Of a DNA stretch of 38,123 nucleotides, positions 13,248-22,290 are shown in pieces. The stretch lies in the IMG/VR virus record IMGVR_UViG_3300025154_000241, positions 1 through 38,123 of that record. The stretch is one strand, 5' to 3'. The translations under genes and the position numbers were made by a program. The stretch comes from a virus. How positions within the stretch are numbered: position 1 is the stretch's first letter; each line of letters opens with the position of its first letter. The notes under the pieces were generated by a model. It ran no database searches, was not told the origin of the DNA, and saw nothing but the letters and a program-made list of their open reading frames with translations.

Positions 13248-15593
13248 CTAAAAGAAATTATATTGAACGCCGGAATCTCTGAATACGCCATATCCCTGCG
13301 CCTCCGTTGTCGTTTCATCCCCGCAAATTGCGTAATTCGTAGCGTCGAAAAAATCCACTACCGCCACGCCCGATATTGTATTATTAATTATATCGTAAGT
13401 CAATTCTGAAATCTCGCAGTTTACGGAGGTCGAAGTCCCGGCTTTATCATAAATTATTTTAACTCTGTCCTTGACATACAACGGCATTAAAGACAGTGTA
13501 CCTTGAAAAGTATATACGGGGTATGCGTCTTTAAGCCTGTCCTTTATCTGGTCTGCCAATACCTGTATCGTGGCATCATCATTAATCACGCCTAATTCAA
13601 CGGAATATTCCCCGGCTCTCTTATAGGTTGCTATGCTTGCGGTGTCAACGGCTATATAATTTTTTAACATTTTGTCATTGTAAAAATCTCTATTATACGA
13701 TAGTTTTATTATGTTCTTTATGTTCTCACATGATACGGAATAATTAATTGATATGATATTCTTGTCGTCCTTGAAGGTCGGGATATAATCGGTGTTTATC
13801 CGAGGGCAATATAAACGGAAATATATTTTGCCGTCACCCCTTGAGTAAAGCGTCCCCGATATGCCCTTTAATATGATATTAATTTTATCGAATGCATTCT
13901 CTTCCTCGTTAATCCAGTCCGTTATATACAGCCCCAGGCTGTCGCAGTCGGAGTAAAACAAATTATAACTGGTTTCGTTTACATAGTGCCAGATGCTTTG
14001 TGCGTCCGTGCTTGCCCCGGTTAATGCGGCTTCCGTTAATACTGACAGTCCCGCATTTTTAGCGAATACATATTTAAGCCGCGCAAGGATCACGGCGGCA
14101 GGGTTCGTATTATCGTAAAATTGAGGAGCTATTGCGTATGTGTCGAAATCTACCTTGCTGAAAGTATAACCTTCTAATGCCCGTTTCGGTATGCCGTCCG
14201 TATAGAACTGAATATATATCTTCCTTGCCGTTGCCGCCCCGTTCGCCGTAGTGTACCGCAGGGAAAAATAAACAAACCGCTTCGCCGTGCCGCTATCCGC
14301 AAAGGTGAAAGTGCCTATATCGGTAGGCCACGACGATGGCAGGTATTCCGCTGAGCCGTATGTTATGGCGGCATCCTGAACCCATAACCCATAATTATCC
14401 GTGTTGTCGGATGTCTCTTTTATTATCTCAAATTTATACTGCTGGCCGGGATTATCAATTAACATATACCCGCTGATTTCTACGGCGTAGGCGTTCACGC
14501 TGTCGATGTCGGGATGCGGCTTATTAGCTCCCCATAAAAACTGTTGGGTGTCCATTGTCTTCCCGTCCTCAGTAGCAATGGGTGATGTTCCCGACCAGTC
14601 GGCATCTACTGCGGCAAAAGCCCCGCTGTCGGAATTATAATATTTTACCGTTAAACCCTTCAATAAATTATTGCCTATCGGCTGATTAACGGCGTGTTCA
14701 ATGCGGTCAAGGCAATGGATACTAACGGTTCTCGCCGTGTTGTCAAACTCCGCTTCTCCCGCTATGGTTCCCGTAAACCGGGGGATATACTCAATTACTC
14801 CGCTTGAATACCTCACTCCCGTCCATACCTGTATGTCTTTGCCAATCCAGGTAGGGTTAGCCGGCGGTGATACAATTTGCAGATAATCGAAGTAAACATC
14901 GTAGGCCGCCGTTTCGTTTGACAGCGTTATGGTTGTATCGCTTGCCGTGGTTTTGCCCGTTTCAAAATCCGTCTTAACATTAATCTGCCCGATGCTTAAT
15001 ACGGCGTCAATGCCTGCCGTAGTAGCGTAGGGGTCTGTTAGGTCAACGCAGCCCGTATCTGTCGAAGGGTCATCAATCCAAAGCGAACGATTAACGAATA
15101 CTTTATGCCGGGGCCGTATGCCGATGCGCTTACCCTGCCCTGTATCACCGAGATAATAACCTATCTCCTTTAAATAATCATCCGAGGGAGTGAGGTTATA
15201 TATTTCGCTTGTTATGGTTTCGTCAATTCGTTGAACCGAAAAGGTTATCGTTAAATTATAGTGTTGGTTCTCCAACTCCGTGCAGTCAAAGTTACCCGTT
15301 ATAAACCCGGTATACGATACGCCGGAATTATTAACAGGCTCCGGGTATAAAACAAGCGCGTTTCCCTGATTGCAGGAATAATCATATAATCCCCATAAAT
15401 ATTGTTCTAAATTATATGAAAGGCCGAACCATGTTATGGTTAATTCCGATGTATCATATTTGTAGTAGGTTGTAAACCTGCCCGACCTATCCCGCTGAAC
15501 CTGGACATTCTGCTGCAAATCAGGCAGGCCCGATATTTCGTACGCCGGGTGGTCAATTAAATTAGCACCAAACTTAAGATAATCCTGGGCCAT
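13248..15593 (-). CDS. Tail-tip / baseplate-hub-like protein
   Basis: The 781-residue protein is the largest of the tail genes. The first 130 residues resemble a distal-tail-type beta domain (TTYYKYDTSELTITWFGLSY). The middle has Ser/Thr-rich beta modules that could bind sugars (around 330-480). The end (about 640-770) has NIIKLSYNRDFYNDKML, YTFQGTLSLMPLYVKDRVKI and ISELTYDIINNTISG. That pattern is seen in siphophage tail-tip and Gp27-like hub proteins. It starts in a TAATG overlap with the preceding tail gene. Assignment rests on size, order and this C-terminal pattern. Confidence 0.68.
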   Translation of the reverse strand: MAQDYLKFGANLIDHPAYEISGLPDLQQNVQVQRDRSGRFTTYYKYDTSELTITWFGLSYNLEQYLWGLYDYSCNQGNALVLYPEPVNNSGVSYTGFITGNFDCTELENQHYNLTITFSVQRIDETITSEIYNLTPSDDYLKEIGYYLGDTGQGKRIGIRPRHKVFVNRSLWIDDPSTDTGCVDLTDPYATTAGIDAVLSIGQINVKTDFETGKTTASDTTITLSNETAAYDVYFDYLQIVSPPANPTWIGKDIQVWTGVRYSSGVIEYIPRFTGTIAGEAEFDNTARTVSIHCLDRIEHAVNQPIGNNLLKGLTVKYYNSDSGAFAAVDADWSGTSPIATEDGKTMDTQQFLWGANKPHPDIDSVNAYAVEISGYMLIDNPGQQYKFEIIKETSDNTDNYGLWVQDAAITYGSAEYLPSSWPTDIGTFTFADSGTAKRFVYFSLRYTTANGAATARKIYIQFYTDGIPKRALEGYTFSKVDFDTYAIAPQFYDNTNPAAVILARLKYVFAKNAGLSVLTEAALTGASTDAQSIWHYVNETSYNLFYSDCDSLGLYITDWINEEENAFDKINIILKGISGTLYSRGDGKIYFRLYCPRINTDYIPTFKDDKNIISINYSVSCENIKNIIKLSYNRDFYNDKMLKNYIAVDTASIATYKRAGEYSVELGVINDDATIQVLADQIKDRLKDAYPVYTFQGTLSLMPLYVKDRVKIIYDKAGTSTSVNCEISELTYDIINNTISGVAVVDFFDATNYAICGDETTTEAQGYGVFRDSGVQYNFF

Positions 15594-16024
15594 TAGTAGC
15601 CGACCTCCTGAAGCTGAAACGAAATATTATAATAGGGGCCGATGCGTTGCGCGTTAAACCCGCCCATCCAGAATGTGTTAGCGTAGTCCGTGAGGGAATG
15701 CCGCCCCATATAATAAAAGCGCATCATAGCGTGGTAGCCGTATATGGTTTCGAGTGCCGTCTTTTGCGCTGTCGGTATATTTGTAAAGTTTAAATCGAAT
15801 GTCCGTAAAGAATTAATATTATCGTATTTAAGCGTGCCCCAGAGCGTCCGGGTATTAACCGCAGGGTTTCCATTATATTTAAACTCACTGAATAAAAGGG
15901 GGTTCTCGCTTGCTTCGTAGGTGTACAAACTGCCGCCGTTAATTTCGTCAATGACCTGAAATTTAACGGGATAAACGGCGTTGTCTGTCCCTTGCTTGCC
16001 GGAGATGAAATCTGATACTAACAT
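15593..16024 (-). CDS. Minor tail protein, 143 residues
   Basis: Starts directly after the preceding stop (TAAATG) with TAAGGA upstream, and overlaps the hub gene (TAATG). The sequence is beta-rich (VYPVKFQVIDEINGGSLYTY, FDLNFTNIPTAQKTALETIY, YYNISFQLQEVGY). The small LETIYGYHAMMRFYY segment is like those in distal tail and minor tail proteins, which read as an alternating strand/helix fold. It lies between the tape-measure region and the hub. The exact family is not recognised. Confidence 0.65.
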   Translation of the reverse strand: MLVSDFISGKQGTDNAVYPVKFQVIDEINGGSLYTYEASENPLLFSEFKYNGNPAVNTRTLWGTLKYDNINSLRTFDLNFTNIPTAQKTALETIYGYHAMMRFYYMGRHSLTDYANTFWMGGFNAQRIGPYYNISFQLQEVGY

Positions 16025-16726
16025 TTAATCCTTACGGCCTATCGCCCACCAAACTACATAATAATATTCGTTTAGATAAAAAGTACCGTCCGCCCAATAT
16101 GCCTTGTATTGGAACCCAGTAGCCGAGGCGTTGTATATATGGTTAACCGTCATGGCGGCATATGAGCCTCCGCTGGGCCACGCGTCGCTTCCGCTTGTCG
16201 GATTACTTCCGGCAAACATGGCAAAAGGAACCACTATCGCAGATGTATCGTATGGGGTTGGAAAGATTACCGTTCTTATCATCGTTTGTGTGCTGTCTCC
16301 GATAAATATATCATATCCCCATTGTATTCTCGCATTTTGAAAGGCGGTCGTATCAACGGTCGGGCTGTCGTATTGCAGGTCTCGTGCATACGGCATTAAA
16401 GGATTTCTCTCCACTTTCCCGTAGTCGATTGCCGCTGTGTCCGCAATATGCCTATCGAGTATCGAGGCGTTTTTATATTTACTTGTTATTATTGCGCTGT
16501 CCTCAATCCCCGTGCTGTCAATATCTGCCGTAGTGTCACTGAAATTCGCGCGTAGCATCTGTTCGGTTCGATTTAACGGCCCGATGAATTGATTAATTAA
16601 CGCCGGGCTCCACGGCGTTGTATCATACACCGTTGTAAATGCCGTTGTATCATACGCCCACGCCTCATTACAGCCCATTACAGCCACGATAACCGCCAAT
16701 ATGATTAGTACTGCCCTGCTTTTCAT
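16025..16726 (-). CDS. Sec-signal-bearing protein inside the tail operon
   Basis: The 233-residue product starts with a clear export signal: MKSRAVLIILAVIVAVMGCN, with EAWA-Y as a likely signal peptidase I site near residue 24. The VMGC segment could alternatively serve as a poor lipobox. The mature part is Asp/Ser/Thr-rich (YDTTAFTTVYDTTPWSPALI; ADTAAIDYGKVERNPLMPYA) and ends in beta-strands. It lies between the tape measure and a minor tail protein, adjacent to both. A signal peptide on a virion gene product is unusual. It may be displayed on the host cell, or be a captured host-like gene used as a fibre. Confidence 0.7.
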   Translation of the reverse strand: MKSRAVLIILAVIVAVMGCNEAWAYDTTAFTTVYDTTPWSPALINQFIGPLNRTEQMLRANFSDTTADIDSTGIEDSAIITSKYKNASILDRHIADTAAIDYGKVERNPLMPYARDLQYDSPTVDTTAFQNARIQWGYDIFIGDSTQTMIRTVIFPTPYDTSAIVVPFAMFAGSNPTSGSDAWPSGGSYAAMTVNHIYNASATGFQYKAYWADGTFYLNEYYYVVWWAIGRKD

Positions 16727-18364
16727 TTATGCACCCCTTAACGCTTCTTGACGAAACGCTTTTGATAAACTCGTCCGGGTTATTATGCGCCAGACTTCAT
16801 CTGTTACTATGCCGTTTATCGTTACATAGTTTGTTTCTCCGCCGCCGGCGCCGCCGGAATACCCGGAATATGCGGGAGTTGACGGCATTGATATTGAGCC
16901 GCCACCGCCACCGCTTGTATTTTTCATCCCGCCGTAAATGTTTTTCATCTGATTAATTATTGTGGCCCCTGCCGCCACTACCGCCGCCACTTCGATGAAA
17001 CCTATGAGTCCTTTTGACAATCCTTTTGTAGCCCCGAGGGTGATATATAATTGAGCTACGCTTAAAACCTGTTCGCCTATAACGGCAAGCGAAGCTAATT
17101 CTTTACTTTCCCACTGTTGGCCTAATATGGCAAATGAATTAGTTAGTGACGAATATGCCATTAACCGGGCCGACTGTAACGCCTGCCGTTCGCTTGCCCT
17201 TCTCTGTTCATTATCCGCTAACCACTGATTAATCCTGTCCATACGCTTTGCGGCTTCTTCTTCGTTTTTAATCATCTCTTCATTTTTGCTTATGCGAATT
17301 TCGGCGAAATATCTAATCATCCCCGTCCGTTGATTAAGTAATTTCTGTTCTCTGTCGGCGGCTTCTTTTGCGAGCCTTTCCTGTTCTTCTTTATTCCCCG
17401 TTCCGGCCCCCGGCAATGTCGGCCCTGCCGCCCTAATTTTAGGAGCCTCTTTTATGCCGAGTAATATTAAACGCTGTTCGTCATATTTTCTTACGAGTGC
17501 GGCGTATGCCTCAAATTTTGCCGTTTCTTTTGCTACATCAAAACCAAAAACAGGTTTTTTCTCATTCGCCTTTATAGCGTTTATTATGCGTTTCTGTGCA
17601 TCTTCTAACCCGGATATTTGTGCGTCTAATTCCCTCACTTTCATTATATCCCCGATAGCCTTGAAATTAGCGGCCCATGTTGTCAACTCTTTTGTAAGCA
17701 GCCCCCCGACAGGTTCGGCAACTATATCTTCAAGTGTCTGTTTGAACTTATCCCATTGCCCCTGTCCGCTTAATAACCGTTGAGCGTTAAGCTCTAACCC
17801 CTCTGCCATTTTCTGCTGAACAAGAGCCATTTTCTCGGCTTCGGTTTTAGCGTTCATTATGGCCGGGATATACTGCCGCCCCAGAGTTTCATAATTTCCT
17901 TGAAATGCCTTAGCGGTAACTGCAAGAGCCTGCTCCATATCACCGCCCATAATTTCAGATAACCCGATAGCCCCCTTGACATAATCATCAATTTTATCGG
18001 CGGCTATCCCGTATGCAATTCCCTGGGCTTCGGCGGCGTATATCTGGTCATCGGAATAAGTTGAAGATTTTTTCAATTCATCGGCAAGTTTAAGGAAACT
18101 CTCATACATCCCATTGCTATTTTGATTAGTTACTTTTAGGGCAGTCGATAATCTTATTAACGCCTTTTCTTCTTCCTGAAACGCTTTAATGGAATACTCG
18201 GCAAACTGTTTAACTTTTTGCACCGAAAAGTATGCAACAATGGCCGGGCCGAGTCCGGATGTAATGCTGGTAGTTAACTTGTCGACGGATCCACCGACCT
18301 TGTTTAATACACCGCTTGCCCTGTCCTCTGCCGATATTACAATCTTTTCGTTAAGTATTGCCAT
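16727..18364 (-). CDS. Tail tape measure protein
   Basis: The 545-residue protein has the tape-measure layout: N-terminal VISAEDRASGVLNKVGGSVDKL, long amphipathic helices with few breaks, a hydrophobic Ala/Gly/Val segment (about 445-485, SKGLIGFIEVAAVVAAGATI) and a glycine-rich stretch (GGGGGSISMPSTP). It directly follows the G/GT chaperone genes (TAATG overlap), as in lambda-like phages. At about 1.5 angstrom per residue its length predicts a tail near 80 nm. It contains no obvious lytic domain. Confidence 0.9.
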   Translation of the reverse strand: MAILNEKIVISAEDRASGVLNKVGGSVDKLTTSITSGLGPAIVAYFSVQKVKQFAEYSIKAFQEEEKALIRLSTALKVTNQNSNGMYESFLKLADELKKSSTYSDDQIYAAEAQGIAYGIAADKIDDYVKGAIGLSEIMGGDMEQALAVTAKAFQGNYETLGRQYIPAIMNAKTEAEKMALVQQKMAEGLELNAQRLLSGQGQWDKFKQTLEDIVAEPVGGLLTKELTTWAANFKAIGDIMKVRELDAQISGLEDAQKRIINAIKANEKKPVFGFDVAKETAKFEAYAALVRKYDEQRLILLGIKEAPKIRAAGPTLPGAGTGNKEEQERLAKEAADREQKLLNQRTGMIRYFAEIRISKNEEMIKNEEEAAKRMDRINQWLADNEQRRASERQALQSARLMAYSSLTNSFAILGQQWESKELASLAVIGEQVLSVAQLYITLGATKGLSKGLIGFIEVAAVVAAGATIINQMKNIYGGMKNTSGGGGGSISMPSTPAYSGYSGGAGGGETNYVTINGIVTDEVWRIITRTSLSKAFRQEALRGA

Positions 18365-19061
18365 TACCTTCTCCTGCCGTGTTCGTTAATCTGCTGTTTG
18401 GAGTGCTGGTCTTTTTTCTGCTTTTCGATTTCCTTTTTCTGCCTGTATGCGTAGTAATGTTCGGTTAACATAATGGCCTCAATATCAATAATGCGCTGCT
18501 TCCCGATTTCCGAGGGGAGGCAGTTAAGCGTTTTGCGTACTGCGTTAAGCCAGAGCCAGTAAGACACGGCGGGGTCGGTGTTGTGTTTGTTCCCTGAACA
18601 ATTCCGGCAATACCGCGTAATGTTCTTATCGTGCGTGTATTGTTCCCAAAATTGAATACAGTCATAACAGCACTTGCCCTCCCCCGCTAATTCCTTGACT
18701 AATTTTTTTTTTCGCTTTCCTTTAAACCAATAACGCTGTCCTGAAAGAACCTCACCGCTTCGGGTAGAATATCCCCCGGCAAGCGTATCAGGTTCTCGTA
18801 TGTTATCGGTTCGGGTGCGCCGTTCTCGTTTAATATCCCTTCCCATGCCGCAATACATTTAAGCATATACGCTGTGATATAATCCTTGCTGTCGCTGTCC
18901 GTCATAAACTCCCGGCGCGCGTCAATGAATTGTTTCCCGTAAGGCTCGATGAATATAATCTTAATAATCTCTACCGCCTTATCAGCCGCCACCTTCTTAC
19001 ACTCCGCATTAATCGGCAGCTCAAAAGTTAGCCGCTTCTCCTCTTTAACCAATCTCGCCAT
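18364..19061 (-). CDS. Tail assembly chaperone GT fusion by -1 frameshift
   Basis: The upstream frame encodes a 120-residue G-like protein (19061-18699) and ends KESEKKN-stop. A run of ten A residues (minus strand, 18712-18703) lies just before that stop. Slipping back one base joins G to a second frame that is open from 18858 and ends at 18364, giving a fusion of about 232 residues. The T part begins KLVKELAGEGKCCYDC, has a second CRNC pair and ends in a basic helix. The arrangement, position before the tape measure and -1 direction match the lambda G/GT system, which folds the tape measure and recruits tube protein. Confidence 0.88.
18699..19061 (-). CDS. Tail assembly chaperone G (unshifted product)
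   Basis: This 120-residue acidic, helical protein begins MARLVKEEKRLTFELPINAE and has the length expected for G-like chaperones. GGAGG lies five to six bases before the ATG. It ends three codons into the A10 slippery run, so most ribosomes should stop here while a fraction continue into the T frame. It follows the tail tube gene, as in other siphophages. Confidence 0.85.
   Translation of the reverse strand: MARLVKEEKRLTFELPINAECKKVAADKAVEIIKIIFIEPYGKQFIDARREFMTDSDSKDYITAYMLKCIAAWEGILNENGAPEPITYENLIRLPGDILPEAVRFFQDSVIGLKESEKKN
18703..18712 (-). promoter_or_regulatory. A10 slippery site for -1 frameshifting
   Basis: Ten consecutive A residues on the minus strand contain the heptamer A AAA AAA in the G reading frame, two codons before the TAG. 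The same run allows the -1 shift required to enter the T frame. Confidence 0.85.
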
Positions 19062-19079
19062 AAATGCCTCCAGAATTAA

Positions 19080-20909
19080 TTATATGAATAAACGACACTC
19101 AATATTTGAATAGTACGCCGTGCCGCTGCCCGCAGAATTTGCCCCGCATAAATCTACTGTTGGGGCTGTTGCCGCTATACCTATAAGATGATACCCGGCA
19201 AGCGTAGTGAATCCAGTCGTTACGGATGCGACTGTAATAACGGTATCTCCGGTAAATGGAATATCATTGTCAAACATTATAAGCGCATCGTGATTAGTTG
19301 CGCCCTTAACATATCCGCTAATATATACCTCGCAGTTTCTCATATTGGCAGCCGTTATATTAGCGTTATTAGAGGATATAGTCTGATATACACCCTCATT
19401 GGCCGCGCCGCTATCATCTATTGCCGCTATCGATGTAGCGTTGCCAGTGTAATAATTCACCGTATTCCGGGAATATTCACCAACCGCCTGCCCGGATTTT
19501 GTCCAGTCCTGTGCGTTAAGGGAGTCGGTCGTATAATATCCGCTTCCGTTCTTAACAAGTGGGATTGAACCATACGAGAACCAAGTCCCCGCAACGAATG
19601 TAAGCCGGGCCGTGTATGCCGCCGTTGTGTTATACCGTGCGAAGTAGGTTGTGGTTATCGTCTGCTGCCCCATTGTCGTCGTTGAAAGCGGTTCACCTTC
19701 GACCTTTAACTCCGGGAGGTCGATTGTCATTGTGCGGTCGTACCCGGTCTTAATGTTTCCCCCGGTTACTACTATCTGCGCCGCCCTCGTAGTATGAGCA
19801 TTGAGATAATCAATGTTTCCCTGTGAGGTCGAATTTAATACACGGGTTACGGTTAATGCGACATCCACGATGTTAGGATTAATTGACGAAACATATTGAG
19901 AACCCGGCGAATAGTGCCCGCTGTCAAGTGCCCTTGTTATCGTAAGTTTCGCATCCATTACTTCGTCATCCGTTGCTACCGTAGCAAGCGTTGACCCGAA
20001 CTTAATATTCGTATTCGCCCATCCGAGCTTATCCTGCGTGGTATAAGCCGCCGTGTCCTCTGCCGTTAATTCCGTGACCTTCCGGCCCGTGCCGTTAACC
20101 GACATTGTTATATGATTGTCCGGTGTGAAATTGTATTCAAGCGATGATACCATAATATCGTCAACCCGTTTTACTTCGGCCCCTGCCGTGTTGTCTTCAA
20201 AGCCGAGACAAAACGCATCATCGGCAAGCGTGACCTGATGCTGTACGACATCGACGGAATACAACGCTATCGTCGGGGCCGTAGTCCATCCCGATACAAC
20301 CGTGAAATTAGTCGTAGTCAACGCCGTTAATATTGAAAAGGTCTTGCCAAGATAATAAGTTCCGTCCGCCGATATATCTTCATAATCCTCGGAGCTTGCC
20401 GCCGCGCCTCTCCAGGTACCAGTTACCGTTATCGTTCCCGCCGTGCCCGTTCCTATATCTCCACCCGATACAACGGCGTATATTTTCTTGCTTGATAATG
20501 CCGTAGCCGCCGCATTAAGCGAACTGGTCATTGTACCCGTTGCGGTAGTAGCTGGCATTAATTCCGTGCTTGCCGCCGTTGTTATCGTTTTGGTTGCCAG
20601 TGCATCACTCCAGCACGCTAAATTCAACGACTGACAGGCCCCGTCATCAAGCAACAGCGGGGTCTGGAAACTCCCCTCGACCGGGTTAAAGGTTAATATT
20701 TTGCTGTCCGTGATAAATGCCGTGCCCCGGTGCGTCCGCTTTTTATCAATGTTTGGGGTCTGCTTGAAACTCTGCTGCCCCTCTTCGGTCGGCAGGAACC
20801 CCGCTAAATTGCGCTGAAATTCGCCGCCGTTAAACCGGGACGAAGTCGCGCCACCCTGAATTGTCAACCCCAAGGTACTATCGAAACCATTGAGAATATC
20901 CGAAGCCAT
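19080..20909 (-). CDS. Major tail tube protein with inserted and appended beta domains
   Basis: The 609-residue protein is much longer than a usual tube protein (150-400 residues). The tube-like parts are the N-terminus (MASDILNGFDSTLGLTIQGG) and 260-430 (VDDIMVSSLEYNFTPDNHIT; NGTGRKVTELTAED; TYFARYNTTAAYTARLTF). Residues about 105-230 form an inserted Thr/Gly-rich domain (VVSGGDIGTGTAGTITVTGT, then TALTTTNF). A similar segment is present in the connector protein at 22283-23056. The last 150 residues look like a carbohydrate-binding jelly roll (ANMRNCEVYISGYVKGATN). The position just before G/GT supports the tube assignment. Confidence 0.8.
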   Translation of the reverse strand: MASDILNGFDSTLGLTIQGGATSSRFNGGEFQRNLAGFLPTEEGQQSFKQTPNIDKKRTHRGTAFITDSKILTFNPVEGSFQTPLLLDDGACQSLNLACWSDALATKTITTAASTELMPATTATGTMTSSLNAAATALSSKKIYAVVSGGDIGTGTAGTITVTGTWRGAAASSEDYEDISADGTYYLGKTFSILTALTTTNFTVVSGWTTAPTIALYSVDVVQHQVTLADDAFCLGFEDNTAGAEVKRVDDIMVSSLEYNFTPDNHITMSVNGTGRKVTELTAEDTAAYTTQDKLGWANTNIKFGSTLATVATDDEVMDAKLTITRALDSGHYSPGSQYVSSINPNIVDVALTVTRVLNSTSQGNIDYLNAHTTRAAQIVVTGGNIKTGYDRTMTIDLPELKVEGEPLSTTTMGQQTITTTYFARYNTTAAYTARLTFVAGTWFSYGSIPLVKNGSGYYTTDSLNAQDWTKSGQAVGEYSRNTVNYYTGNATSIAAIDDSGAANEGVYQTISSNNANITAANMRNCEVYISGYVKGATNHDALIMFDNDIPFTGDTVITVASVTTGFTTLAGYHLIGIAATAPTVDLCGANSAGSGTAYYSNIECRLFI

Positions 20910-20911
20910 GA

Positions 20912-21094
20912 TTATTTACCCCCTTCAATTATTTCGTTTACCGTTACATTTTCGCCGTTCGCCTGTGATCCGATGGACGCCTTCACATCCTCGGGCATTG
21001 CCGTTATGTCCTGCCCCGGTTCAATTACGCCGGGAACGCCGTATATAACCACCGTGCCGTTTACCTTTTCCGCTGTAATTTTAATGTCGCTCAT
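20912..21094 (-). CDS. 60-residue small virion-region protein
   Basis: AGAGGTG lies upstream of ATG 21094 and the stop is two bases before the tube gene start. The product (KITAEKVNGTVVIYGVPGVI; GQDITAMPEDVKASIG) has beta character with a short acidic end. It resembles small proteins found between tail completion and tube genes, but I do not recognise the family. Confidence 0.7.
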   Translation of the reverse strand: MSDIKITAEKVNGTVVIYGVPGVIEPGQDITAMPEDVKASIGSQANGENVTVNEIIEGGK

Positions 21095-21103
21095 TTTGCA
21101 CCT

Positions 21104-21583
21104 CTACGCATAATTTAAAGTGTTCTCAAATAAATAGCTGAACTCGGCCCGCCAACAATACATATTCGTGTCTTCTTCCGCACCGGGTTCTATGATTTTA
21201 ACGGGTATCTCGTTTTGCTTCGGGCACGCAAGCCCGGCGGCGCACCAATACCCGGTCTGTATAAAATTAGCAGCGGCGTTTAAAAAGGTTAGCATCCGCT
21301 GAACCACATCCATTAAATTATTCTCCGCATCGGGTATCGAACCAAACCGAACATTAACCCGTATTGTCATTTCGGTGTATTCCGTGTATATCCCCGTTGA
21401 ACTTCGTTCCTGTAATACCTGGACGGGTTTCATGTCTATCCATACATTACAGCGGTCGGCGGCTTCAAGCCAATAATCAAATACCCTGTCAATTTTGGTA
21501 TCAGTACCGGCAGCCATAAGCGTAGCATCGGCCTCAATTAATGTTTTTAACTGCGTCTTAATGCTTTGGAACCTGCTACCCAT
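21104..21583 (-). CDS. Tail terminator/completion-like protein
   Basis: The 159-residue product has an N-terminal helix (RFQSIKTQLKTLIEADATLM) and then beta-strands (YTEMTIRVNVRFGSIPDAEN, MYCWRAEFSYLFEN). This is the pattern of gpU-like tail terminators, which cap the tube and join it to the head. It lies between a gpG/Z-like tail completion gene (TAATG overlap) and the tube gene, which is the usual place for this protein. The family match is by layout only. Confidence 0.68.
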   Translation of the reverse strand: MGSRFQSIKTQLKTLIEADATLMAAGTDTKIDRVFDYWLEAADRCNVWIDMKPVQVLQERSSTGIYTEYTEMTIRVNVRFGSIPDAENNLMDVVQRMLTFLNAAANFIQTGYWCAAGLACPKQNEIPVKIIEPGAEEDTNMYCWRAEFSYLFENTLNYA

Positions 21584-22290
21584 TACAGCCCCCTATAACT
21601 ATTCCAAAACGATACAAACATGCCGTCAATTTTCTGCCTTAACGCTTGAGTCATATAAATAAAATCACGCTTCGGAACCTTGAAAGATTTGCCGATCCAT
21701 GATTTTGACATTGCATTTTTCATCTGGAAATAAAAAGCGTTATATCTCTTAGTTGCCCGTTTAACCCAACGGAAACCAACGCCCGGAATATTAACCCGTA
21801 CTTTCGTACCGTCCGCAGAATATGTTTTTCCTTCGCTTGACGGCTTGCCAGGTAATATAGCGGAAACATTACGCCTTAATCTGTCCGCTTTCTCTGCCGA
21901 GTTCTGCCATATTACGGTATGATTATTCTGGTTCTCATACCCCGGCTGATTAGTGCCGATTTCAACATAATTATTTGCCGCATTAAAGGTCATGCTCCGG
22001 CGTAGGTTACCGGTGTCCATTAAGGGATTCATTGCCGCCGCCCTTGATTTAGCCTCTTCCATTGTGCGTATTTTGCCGCCCTTTCCCCTAACCCGTAGCA
22101 TCGCCGTAGTTGCACTAATCGGCGTCCATGCTTTATGACCGTCTATTGCACCCTTGACGGCGAAACCCCGCTGATAATAATCTCGCACCTGGACGCCGAC
22201 CTGCTTCATATACGGTTTCATATTCTTAACTCTGGCAGACATAGCTCTTAATCCTGCCGCTGCCTGCCCTTCAAGTTTTACACTAATCAA
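21583..22290 (-). CDS. Virion morphogenesis / tail completion protein (Mu gpG-like)
   Basis: The start is TTG 22290 (AAGGTG seven bases upstream), overlapping the connector gene by 8 bases. The 235-residue protein has the GpG/phage_tail_S pattern: N-terminal helix (AAAGLRAMSARVKNMKPYMK), WTPISATTAMLRVRGKGG, then LMDTGNLRRSMTF, and a late RDFIYMTQALRQKI. Such proteins help join heads and tails. Assignment is good at family level. Confidence 0.8.
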   Translation of the reverse strand: MISVKLEGQAAAGLRAMSARVKNMKPYMKQVGVQVRDYYQRGFAVKGAIDGHKAWTPISATTAMLRVRGKGGKIRTMEEAKSRAAAMNPLMDTGNLRRSMTFNAANNYVEIGTNQPGYENQNNHTVIWQNSAEKADRLRRNVSAILPGKPSSEGKTYSADGTKVRVNIPGVGFRWVKRATKRYNAFYFQMKNAMSKSWIGKSFKVPKRDFIYMTQALRQKIDGMFVSFWNSYRGL

